Part shown: positions 1 to 6,759 of the stretch, piece by piece
How positions within the stretch are numbered: the stretch's first letter is position 1
How the letters are laid out: every line of letters starts with the position of its first letter
Assembly (NCBI GenBank): GCA_964410285.1
Contig: CAYPFR010000001.1
Location: forward strand, 248,001-312,000
Direction of reading: 5' to 3'
Length of the DNA stretch: 64,000 nucleotides
Source of the DNA: Fretibacter sp964410285
GTDB taxonomy: Bacteria > Pseudomonadota > Alphaproteobacteria > Caulobacterales > Maricaulaceae
The notes under the pieces: generated by a model
What the model was told of the DNA's origin: nothing
Seen by the model: the letters and a program-made list of their open reading frames with translations, nothing else
The model's database searches: none
Program-made: the position numbers and the translations under genes

Positions 1-106
1 TCCACGGGGCCGGAAAACACGCGGCGTGGACTGTGGCCGCCGCCGTCAGGTCATCTCGGCTTAGGGGGCGTATGCTGCTAGTCAAAGGCGTTTGAGGCGC
101 GCTCAC
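1..106 (-). CDS. rimI: Ribosomal-protein-alanine N-acetyltransferase RimI (N-terminal part, cut by window edge)
   Basis: Only the first 35 codons lie in the window. They read MSAPQTPLTSSIRPLSRDDL and then on to a CFPAPW-like segment, which fits the N-terminus of a GNAT acetyltransferase of the RimI type; that family acetylates the N-terminal alanine of ribosomal protein S18. The start is GTG, overlapping the tsaB stop as GTGA (4 bases). The nfu-tsaB-rimI order is common in alphaproteobacteria and supports the call. The acetyl-CoA-binding part lies outside the window, so the assignment rests on the N-terminal pattern and the context. Confidence 0.7.
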   Translation of the reverse strand, partial: MSAPQTPLTSSIRPLSRDDLTAAATVHAACFPAPW

Positions 107-702
107 GGGGTAATGCCGCCCGGCAGCTTTGCATCTGGCGGGCGGGCATAGAGCGCGGTAGCCGGCGCGTCTTCGGGGGCTATATCCATCGAAAGCCATG
201 CCAGAAGCGGCACGGAAATACTCTTTGTTAGCTCAATGATTTCTGCGTCCTGTGCCGCCATGAAATCTTTGGCGTCCTGCGCGGCAAAGGTCAGGGCAGG
301 GGTGAGCGGGGCGCGGCCTTCGAACATTTGCAGGCACAGCTCCCCGCGCCGCACATCGGTAAAACACAGCAAGCGCTTGCGTCCTTCGGGGTCATGGCGC
401 GCCGCGTGGACATGCAGCGCCGAGAGGCCCAAGACCGGCACGCCGCGCGGCAGGGAGAGGCCCTTGGCAAAGGCGAGCGCCACGCGAAGCCCGGTAAAAC
501 TTCCCGGCCCGGTGCACACGGCGATGCGGTCAATTTCAGCTGGGGTGAGGCCCGCTTTGGCAAATAATTCACCGGTCATGGGCGCAAGGCGCTCCGCATG
601 GCCGCGCCCAATGTCTTCGGAAATAGACGCGATCACGCGCCCCTCATCCACAAGGGCGCAGGCGCAGGCTTTGGCTGTGGTATCAAGGCCCAAGACTATC
701 AT
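103..702 (-). CDS. tsaB: tRNA threonylcarbamoyladenosine biosynthesis protein TsaB
   Basis: TsaB is the non-catalytic partner of TsaD in the complex that makes the t6A modification at position 37 of ANN-decoding tRNAs. The 199-residue protein starts with the ASKHA-fold strand IVLGLDTT. It carries the family motif GPGSFTGLR at residues 65-73. It is somewhat shorter than the E. coli protein (about 230 residues), the difference being at the C-terminus. It is followed with a 4-base overlap by rimI and preceded by nfu 43 bases upstream, so the three probably form one transcript. The partner tsaD is also in this window, at 24337-25512, in a separate cluster. Confidence 0.93.
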   Translation of the reverse strand: MIVLGLDTTAKACACALVDEGRVIASISEDIGRGHAERLAPMTGELFAKAGLTPAEIDRIAVCTGPGSFTGLRVALAFAKGLSLPRGVPVLGLSALHVHAARHDPEGRKRLLCFTDVRRGELCLQMFEGRAPLTPALTFAAQDAKDFMAAQDAEIIELTKSISVPLLAWLSMDIAPEDAPATALYARPPDAKLPGGITP

Positions 703-745
703 TGCGAAAACGTCACCAATTTAACTTGTTCGTCGGCTGCTCGGC

Positions 746-1318
746 CTAGGCATATTGCTCAACGGCATTGACCTCTGGGACATAATGTTTGAGCAGGTTT
801 TCAATGCCGGATTTCAGCGTCATGGTCGAACTGGGGCACCCTGCGCAGGCTCCGCGCATTTCCAGATAAACCGTGCCGTCTTTTTCTTCGAAATGGCGAA
901 AGACAATATCGCCGCCGTCTTGGGCCACAGCGGGCCGCACGCGTAGCTCGATAAGCTCTTTGATCTGCTCTACGATTTCGAGCGTGACGCCTTCATAAAC
1001 GTGATCCTCCGCCAGCGTGCTCTTAATTTGCTCGGACAGCGGCATGCCGCCTGCGACAAAGAAATCCATGATCGCGCCTAAAACAGCCGGTTTGAGGTGC
1101 TGCCAATTGGCGCTTTCTTTTTTGGTTACGGAAATATAATCCGCGCCGAAAAACACACGGGTCACATCGGGAATCATAAACAGCATTTCCGCCAAAGGCG
1201 CTGCGCTGACGTCTCCGCCGCGTTCAATGTCCACGGGCGGGCGCTCGCCGGCAACCTCACGGCCCGGCAGAAATTTCAGCGTTTGCGGATTGGGGGTATC
1301 TTCGGTTTGGATGAACAT
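746..1318 (-). CDS. NifU-family iron-sulfur scaffold/carrier protein (Nfu type)
   Basis: This 190-residue protein has the two-domain architecture of Nfu proteins. An Nfu N-terminal domain (about residues 1-88, opening MFIQTEDTPNPQTLKFLPG) is followed by a NifU-like C-terminal domain (about 110-185). The C-terminal domain carries the CxxC cluster-binding pair C158 and C161 in the context CAGCPSS. Such proteins receive and hand on Fe-S clusters to target enzymes. It is the first gene of the probable nfu-tsaB-rimI transcript and is divergent from the M48 gene at 1426. Length and both domains match the mitochondrial/alphaproteobacterial form, so I see no sign of truncation. Confidence 0.92.
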   Translation of the reverse strand: MFIQTEDTPNPQTLKFLPGREVAGERPPVDIERGGDVSAAPLAEMLFMIPDVTRVFFGADYISVTKKESANWQHLKPAVLGAIMDFFVAGGMPLSEQIKSTLAEDHVYEGVTLEIVEQIKELIELRVRPAVAQDGGDIVFRHFEEKDGTVYLEMRGACAGCPSSTMTLKSGIENLLKHYVPEVNAVEQYA

Positions 1319-1425
1319 AGGGCCTCGCTGGGTGATATGGCCTCATTACATGGCGTTAAACGCGGCGCTTATCAAGGCCTGCCGCCGGATATTGACCCGC
1401 GCCGCTGCGGCAGTCATGATAGCGT

Positions 1426-2463
1426 ATGGGTTTGCGTGTGCATATATCGAAAATCCCTCTGCTCTTGAGCGGGGCTTTTCTGGCGGCCTGCGCCAGCGTG
1501 GCGACGCGTCTCCCCGAGGTTTCCCTTCCGGACCTTGAGACAGAGCAGCAGCATCAGGAAAAAATCGCCTTCGCGGAGATTGACCGTTTGCAAGAGCGGC
1601 TGAGTAAAGTCGCCTATCCTATCCTTGCTGCAAATACAGAGATATGTCCCAAAACCCGCCGCGATATTGGCGCGCGTACCCATAGCCTGAAATCATATTC
1701 AAAATCTTTGCGGGCAGGGGCGGCGCGGGAGCGCGGGGCGAAGGATAGTCCCCATGTGCTTTATGTTATCCCAGGCTCCAGCGCCGAGCGCGCTGGTATA
1801 AAACGTGGCGATCAATTGCTTGATTTGATGGGTAATCCAATCAGCGCAGATGGCAAAGCGATGCGCGCGCTCATGAAAGCAGATGATGCGCCCGACTTTA
1901 AGGACGCCATCAGCCGTGAATTATTTGTACGGCGCGGTAAATCGCGGCGGAGCGTCTCACTCACCCCTGCAGAAGTTTGCGATTATAAAGTTAAGCTATC
2001 CATGCGAAGCACGATTAATGCCTATGCAACGGGGAAAGAGATCACGATCACCTCGGGGATGATGAATTTTACAAAAAATGACGAAGAGCTGGCACTGATA
2101 ATTGGTCATGAACTGGCCCATAATACTATGGGCCATATTCGTAAAATTGTGGGAAATACCATTTTGTCGGGATTTGCCACGCGCTACACGCGGCCCTTTG
2201 AGTCTGAATCCGATTATGTCGGACTCTATTATCTTGCCCGCGCAGGATATGATCTGGAGGGAGTGGAAGATGTCTGGCGGCGCATGGCTCTTGTTGGGCC
2301 ACGGTCTGTGGCGCGGGCCAAGACCCACCCGACACATGCTGACCGGTTTTTACGGCTGGCGGCGGCGCGGCGCGAGATTACCGCCAAGCAGGCTGCGGGC
2401 GAGCCGCTTATTCCCAATTTTAAAAAGGGCGAAAACGGGCCGCTAAATGCGGAGCAGCCGTGA
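1426..2463 (+). CDS. PDZ and M48-family metalloprotease lipoprotein (first of a tandem pair)
   Basis: This is a predicted lipoprotein: a short hydrophobic N-terminus ends in the lipobox LAAC with C22 as the lipidated residue. A PDZ-like segment covers about residues 108-180 (VIPGSSAERAGIKRGDQLLDL). A gluzincin M48 domain follows, with HELAH at 228-232 and a likely third zinc ligand E261 in the ESESD motif. Such proteins degrade or process envelope proteins. The arrangement (N-terminal region with a Cys-Pro pair, PDZ, M48) is shared with the next gene, whose GTG start overlaps this stop by 4 bases (GTGA). The two look like a gene duplication. The biological substrate cannot be read from the sequence. 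Confidence 0.85.
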   Translation: MGLRVHISKIPLLLSGAFLAACASVATRLPEVSLPDLETEQQHQEKIAFAEIDRLQERLSKVAYPILAANTEICPKTRRDIGARTHSLKSYSKSLRAGAARERGAKDSPHVLYVIPGSSAERAGIKRGDQLLDLMGNPISADGKAMRALMKADDAPDFKDAISRELFVRRGKSRRSVSLTPAEVCDYKVKLSMRSTINAYATGKEITITSGMMNFTKNDEELALIIGHELAHNTMGHIRKIVGNTILSGFATRYTRPFESESDYVGLYYLARAGYDLEGVEDVWRRMALVGPRSVARAKTHPTHADRFLRLAAARREITAKQAAGEPLIPNFKKGENGPLNAEQP

Positions 2464-3548
2464 GGCGTTTCCTATTCACGGCCATGAGCGTGCTTTGCGC
2501 CGGGCTGACCGCCTGTTCTGACGGCGCGGCGGCGGGGCACGAGACGCCGCAAAGTTTAAAGACGACCTCCGCTTCGGCCGGGCCTGCTGGCGTGAAGGAC
2601 GCGGCGGTAAGAACCGGCGAAGATTTGGCCCGGGATGACGCCCCTTTTGAAGACGCCCCTTTTGAAGATGCCCCTTTTGAATATGAGGACCCCGCCGCAG
2701 AATTTTCGGATGTCCTGGCGCAGTATCAAGCCCTAAATCGCCGGCTGGAGGGCGTGGCGCTGCGTTTGCAGCGTGCCAATGCGCCGCTATGCCCTGCCGT
2801 GGTTCGCCACCCCGGCTATAGCGTGCATACCCTCAGCGATTACCCAAAAAACCTAAGAGCGGTGGCGCGGCCGCTGCTGGGGGTGGATGAAGGGCTTTCC
2901 ATTCGCTCGGTTCATGCTGGCTCGCCAGCTGATGCGGCGGGCCTAAAGCCCATGGATAAGTTGATCGGACTGAACGGGCAGCGCTTTGCGGGCGGTAAAA
3001 CACAGATGCAGTTTTACGAGCAGCTTTCCCGCCGCGCCTTTGCCCGCGAGGCTGCGAGCCTGACGCTTGCGCGTAGACTGTCAAACGGGGAGCATCGTGT
3101 TTTCAGCGCGCAGATTACGCCTGAAACGCTTTGTGACTATCCCGCACATGTTGTCTTTGACCCAGCTGTCAACGGTCATACGGACGGTAAGGCTGTCTGG
3201 ATTACCTCGGCCCTTATGCGCAGCACGAAGGATGACTCCGCCCTTGCGCTCATAACGGCTCACGAAATGGCTCACGCCATTAGCGGCCATATTCAAGGGC
3301 GCTCAAGCAAAGCTTTGGAATTACAAGCGGACCGCATGGCGCTAGTGATGATGAGGCGGGCCGGGTTTGACATAGAGCGCGCCGCCGCGTTTTGGACACG
3401 GGCTGATAGTCCGCAAAATAGGGCGCAAGCCTTATCGGATACGCATCCTGACGTCCGTGAGCGCCGCGAAAATTTCAAGCAAGCCCACAGGCAGATAGAG
3501 GCCGCGCAGCGCGCGGGAGAGGCGCTCGATTTTCGAACTGTGAAATAA
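2460..3548 (+). CDS. PDZ and M48-family metalloprotease lipoprotein (second of a tandem pair)
   Basis: This 362-residue paralogue of the preceding gene has the same layout. The lipobox LTAC has the lipidated C19. A low-complexity acidic linker (about 20-80) contains three copies of DAPFE at residues 60-74. A PDZ-like segment covers about 140-220 (VHAGSPADAAGLKPMDKLIGLNG). The M48 domain has HEMAH at 268-272 and a likely third ligand E287 in ELQAD. The GTG start is chosen because the longer coding frame begins there and it overlaps the upstream stop as GTGA. Both proteins keep a Cys before the PDZ domain and one after it (CDY motif), possibly forming disulfides in the periplasm; this is inference. 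Confidence 0.85.
   Translation: MRRFLFTAMSVLCAGLTACSDGAAAGHETPQSLKTTSASAGPAGVKDAAVRTGEDLARDDAPFEDAPFEDAPFEYEDPAAEFSDVLAQYQALNRRLEGVALRLQRANAPLCPAVVRHPGYSVHTLSDYPKNLRAVARPLLGVDEGLSIRSVHAGSPADAAGLKPMDKLIGLNGQRFAGGKTQMQFYEQLSRRAFAREAASLTLARRLSNGEHRVFSAQITPETLCDYPAHVVFDPAVNGHTDGKAVWITSALMRSTKDDSALALITAHEMAHAISGHIQGRSSKALELQADRMALVMMRRAGFDIERAAAFWTRADSPQNRAQALSDTHPDVRERRENFKQAHRQIEAAQRAGEALDFRTVK
2637..2681 (+). repeat. Three in-frame 15-bp tandem repeats (DAPFE x3)
   Basis: The unit GACGCCCCTTTTGAA occurs twice exactly and a third time with one base change (GATGCC...). It encodes Asp-Ala-Pro-Phe-Glu three times in the linker after the lipobox of the second M48 lipoprotein. Copy number could vary without shifting the frame. 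Confidence 0.95.
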
Positions 3549-3565
3549 CGGGCCCGCCGCGGGCG

Positions 3566-4081
3566 TTACTCGCCTTTATATCCGCTGCCCTTATGGCTAC
3601 TGCCTTGGGCGTCCTCATCGGCCCGGCCTTCAATGGGCACAATCAGTGTCACGGTTTCGCCGTTGGAATAGGTCAAGGTGAGGGGCGCTTCCGTCATATC
3701 AAGCGGCAATTTTGTGTCAAACATCATCAAATGATAGCCGCCGGGTTTAAACTCAACCGATGATCCCGCTGGCAGGTCAACGGCGTCAATACGGCGCATT
3801 TTCATCACTCCGTCCTCGCGTAGATGAGTATGAATTTCAATACTGTCGCTAATGGGGGAAGAGGCCGCAATGAGCTGCGTATCTAGGCCCTTATTTTCGA
3901 GAGTGAAAAAACTTGCCGCCGTTGTCCGTCCTTGAAAGGGGGGATGAATGCGGGCGCTTGAGACCTCCACGCTTTGCATGGGTTTTGCGGCCGCTGCATT
4001 TTGACTTATGTCTGTATTGTCCGTACTGGCCGAGCAGGCGCTAAGGGCAAAGGCGGCGCAGATAAATAATGATTTTTGCAT
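3566..4081 (-). CDS. PCu(A)C-family periplasmic copper chaperone (lipoprotein)
   Basis: This protein of 171 residues has a lipobox LSAC (C16). It has the full copper-binding signature of the PCuAC/DUF461 family, H-x10-M-x21-H-x-M, at H84, M95, H117 and M119. These proteins hold Cu(I) in the periplasm and usually deliver it to the CuA site of cytochrome oxidase. The gene sits just after trpS (1-base gap) on the same strand, so it may share that transcript. No cytochrome oxidase or SCO gene is visible nearby. The C-terminus is a short hydrophilic Gly/Ser/Lys tail. Confidence 0.88.
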   Translation of the reverse strand: MQKSLFICAAFALSACSASTDNTDISQNAAAAKPMQSVEVSSARIHPPFQGRTTAASFFTLENKGLDTQLIAASSPISDSIEIHTHLREDGVMKMRRIDAVDLPAGSSVEFKPGGYHLMMFDTKLPLDMTEAPLTLTYSNGETVTLIVPIEGRADEDAQGSSHKGSGYKGE

Positions 4082-4082
4082 A

Positions 4083-5114
4083 TTAGGCTCCTGAAAATCC
4101 GATAACGCGGCGAATGTCTGTCATAATAGGCTCGGCAAGAGCGCCTGCGCGGTCCGCGCCCGCTGCCAAAATACGATCGAGTTCGTCTGGGTCGGCAAGG
4201 TAACGCCGCATCAAATCGGAAACGGGGCGCAGATTCTCGACCGTGAGTTCGGCCAGCGCAGGCTTGAAATCCCCAAATCCCTTGCCAGCATATTCATCCA
4301 GCACCGCTTGATCACTCATATCGGCAAGGGCAGCATAAATCCCGACAAGGTTTTGCACCTCGGGCCGATCTTCCATCTCTTTTTCTGAGGCCGGAATAAC
4401 GCCCGCATCTGATTTTGCTTTGCGAATTTTTCTGGCCATGACGTCTGGTTCATCGGTGAGGTTAATGCGCGAATTATCAGAGGGATCAGATTTGCTCATT
4501 TTCTTTGTACCGTCGCGCAGTGACATGATCTTTGCGCCGGGTCCTTTAATCAGCGGCTCTGGCAAGGGAAAGAAACCCGGCACATTAAAATCATGATTAA
4601 ATTTGGCGGCAATATCGCGCGAGAGCTCAAGATGCTGCTTTTGATCCTCGCCCACAGGGACGTGGGTGGCCTTAAAGAGCAAAATATCTGCGGCCTGCAA
4701 AACAGGATAATCATAAAGCCCAACCGAGACGGCTTCTGAATTTTTGCCGGCCTTGTCTTTGAACTGCGTCATGCGCGAGAGCCAGCCCACGCGGGCGACG
4801 CAATTGAAATACCAGGCGAGCTCAGTATGGGCGCGCACGCGAGACTGGTTATATATAATTGCCTTTTGCGGATCCACGCCAGAGGCCAGATAGGCGGCGG
4901 CGATCTCGCGCGTTTGCTGCTTTAATTTGGCCGGGTCTTGCGGGACCGTGATGGCGTGAAGGTCCACGACGCAGTACAGGCATTCATGGTCGTGCTGCAT
5001 GATCGCAAATTTCTTCAGCGCGCCAAGATAATTCCCAAGGTGCAAAGCGCCTGTGGGCTGCACGCCGGAAAACACCCGCTCTGGGCCAGAATACTCTATG
5101 GGGGCGTCGGACAT
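4083..5114 (-). CDS. trpS: Tryptophanyl-tRNA synthetase
   Basis: A class I aminoacyl-tRNA synthetase charging tRNA-Trp. The HIGH-type motif is HLGN at residues 25-28, within GVQPTGALHLGNYLGAL. The KMSKS motif is at 205-209. Length (343) matches bacterial TrpS. It lies downstream of murJ with a 79-base gap, in the mutS-glnD-murJ-trpS order seen in many alphaproteobacteria. The start is the ATG giving MSDAPIEYSGPERVFSG, which places the catalytic domain at the usual distance from the N-terminus. Confidence 0.97.
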   Translation of the reverse strand: MSDAPIEYSGPERVFSGVQPTGALHLGNYLGALKKFAIMQHDHECLYCVVDLHAITVPQDPAKLKQQTREIAAAYLASGVDPQKAIIYNQSRVRAHTELAWYFNCVARVGWLSRMTQFKDKAGKNSEAVSVGLYDYPVLQAADILLFKATHVPVGEDQKQHLELSRDIAAKFNHDFNVPGFFPLPEPLIKGPGAKIMSLRDGTKKMSKSDPSDNSRINLTDEPDVMARKIRKAKSDAGVIPASEKEMEDRPEVQNLVGIYAALADMSDQAVLDEYAGKGFGDFKPALAELTVENLRPVSDLMRRYLADPDELDRILAAGADRAGALAEPIMTDIRRVIGFSGA

Positions 5115-5193
5115 ATAATTCTTTCAATACTGGGAAGGCTTTTAGCAAAGCCCTGCGCGCGCGCAAGCCGCTTTTCGGGGTTTAAACGCCTGC

Positions 5194-6759
5194 CTACCCC
5201 TTTTTGAGCGCGCGGCGCATTTCGCTGGGCGAAAGCGCGCCGAGGCCCCAAGCGAGCAGAAAATAGAGCATAAGCCCAGCGGCGCAAAGCCCTCCGACAA
5301 GGATAAAATCTTGCAGAAGATTTCCGGCCTTCATCGCGGCAACGCGCGGGGCAAGCCATACCAGCGCTGCGCCCATAAGCGCGGCGGCGAGAATAATGCG
5401 CGGAAGCCGGCGCCGCAGGCGCGCGTCCAATATGAAATGGGCGTCCCGGCGCTGCACATAGGCAAGACAAATTACATTCGCCCAAGCCGCAACCGAGGTC
5501 GCCAGCGCAAGGCCGTAAAACCCGACAGTGAAAAACAGGCTCGCGCCTAGTATCAGATTTATCGCCGCAGACAGGCTGGCAAAGATCATGGGCGTGCGCG
5601 TATCCTCGCGTGCAAAAAACGTCGGCGCGAGGACTTTGAGCAGGACAAAGGCCGGCAGGCCAAGCGCAAACATGCGCAAGGCCTTTGACGCCTCAAGGCT
5701 GTCGGAGGATAGAAATCGTCCGCGCTCAAACAGGGTCGAAATTAAAAGCTCCGGCATAACAAAAAGCGCGGCGGCGGCAGGCAATGTCAGCAGAGCAGAA
5801 ATCTCTGCCGCGCGGTTAAGCGTTTCCATGGCCCCGTCCTCGTCGCCCGCCCGCAGCGCGCGCGAGAGCGCGGGCAAAAGCGCAACGCCCATGGCAATCC
5901 CGATCATTCCCAGCGGCAATTGATAAAGCCGGTCAGCATAATACAGCCAACTTGCCGCGCCGGTCTGAAACGTGGCAATCCAGTGGCTGACCATAAGATT
6001 GATATGCGTAACCCCGGCTGCGATTAACCCCGGCAGGCCAAGCACGGCAAGGCGTCTCACCCCGGGCGTGATACGCGGCCATTTCAGCGGCAGCCGAATT
6101 TTCGCGCGTCTGAGCCCCGCGACTAAAAACCCCGCTTGCAGCAAGCCAGAAAATGTCATGAAAACTGCAAGATAAAGCGCAAGCGTTTCCGGCGGCAGTT
6201 CGGCCATGCCGGGCCAGAGCAAAAGCGTGATCCAGACAATATTAAGCAGGGTCGGGACAAAGGCCGCCAGCGCAAAATGGCTACGTGTATTGAGCATCCC
6301 CGAGAAAAGCGCGGCAAGGCTCATAAGCAAAAGATAGGGCATGGTAATGCGCGCATAGAGCACGGCAAGATCATAGGGCACGAGGCCGTCTGGGCCCGCG
6401 ACCTTATCTAGCCCTCCGCCAATCAAATTGAGCGTCCACGGCATGGTGAGTTGAAATGCGATCACAATTAAGGCGACAACCATGATCAGCGCGGCCATGG
6501 CTTCGCCAGCGAAATTGGCCGCCGTGTCCTCGCCGTCCCCCTCAAGCTGGCGCGCATAGAGCGGGATAAAGGCTGAATTGAACGCCCCTTCGGCAAACAT
6601 GCGGCGAAACAGATTGGGCAGTTTTGTTGCCGTCAGCAGCGCGTCATTCACCGCGCCCGCGCCCAGAAATTTCGCCCAGAGAATATCGCGCACGAGCCCC
6701 AGGACGCGCGATAAGAGCGTCATCGCGCCGATAACTGCCGTTGAACGTAGCAGGCGCAT
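5194..6759 (-). CDS. murJ: Lipid II flippase MurJ (MviN family)
   Basis: This 521-residue polytopic membrane protein opens with MRLLRSTAVIGAMTLLSRVLGLVRDI, characteristic of MurJ/MviN (quoted in part here as RSTAVIGAMTLLSRVLGLVR). It has the expected alternation of about 14 hydrophobic segments. MurJ moves lipid-linked peptidoglycan precursor across the inner membrane. The ATG overlaps the glnD stop by one base (TAATG), so the gene is probably translationally coupled to glnD. Length and pattern are typical. Confidence 0.95.
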   Translation of the reverse strand: MRLLRSTAVIGAMTLLSRVLGLVRDILWAKFLGAGAVNDALLTATKLPNLFRRMFAEGAFNSAFIPLYARQLEGDGEDTAANFAGEAMAALIMVVALIVIAFQLTMPWTLNLIGGGLDKVAGPDGLVPYDLAVLYARITMPYLLLMSLAALFSGMLNTRSHFALAAFVPTLLNIVWITLLLWPGMAELPPETLALYLAVFMTFSGLLQAGFLVAGLRRAKIRLPLKWPRITPGVRRLAVLGLPGLIAAGVTHINLMVSHWIATFQTGAASWLYYADRLYQLPLGMIGIAMGVALLPALSRALRAGDEDGAMETLNRAAEISALLTLPAAAALFVMPELLISTLFERGRFLSSDSLEASKALRMFALGLPAFVLLKVLAPTFFAREDTRTPMIFASLSAAINLILGASLFFTVGFYGLALATSVAAWANVICLAYVQRRDAHFILDARLRRRLPRIILAAALMGAALVWLAPRVAAMKAGNLLQDFILVGGLCAAGLMLYFLLAWGLGALSPSEMRRALKKG

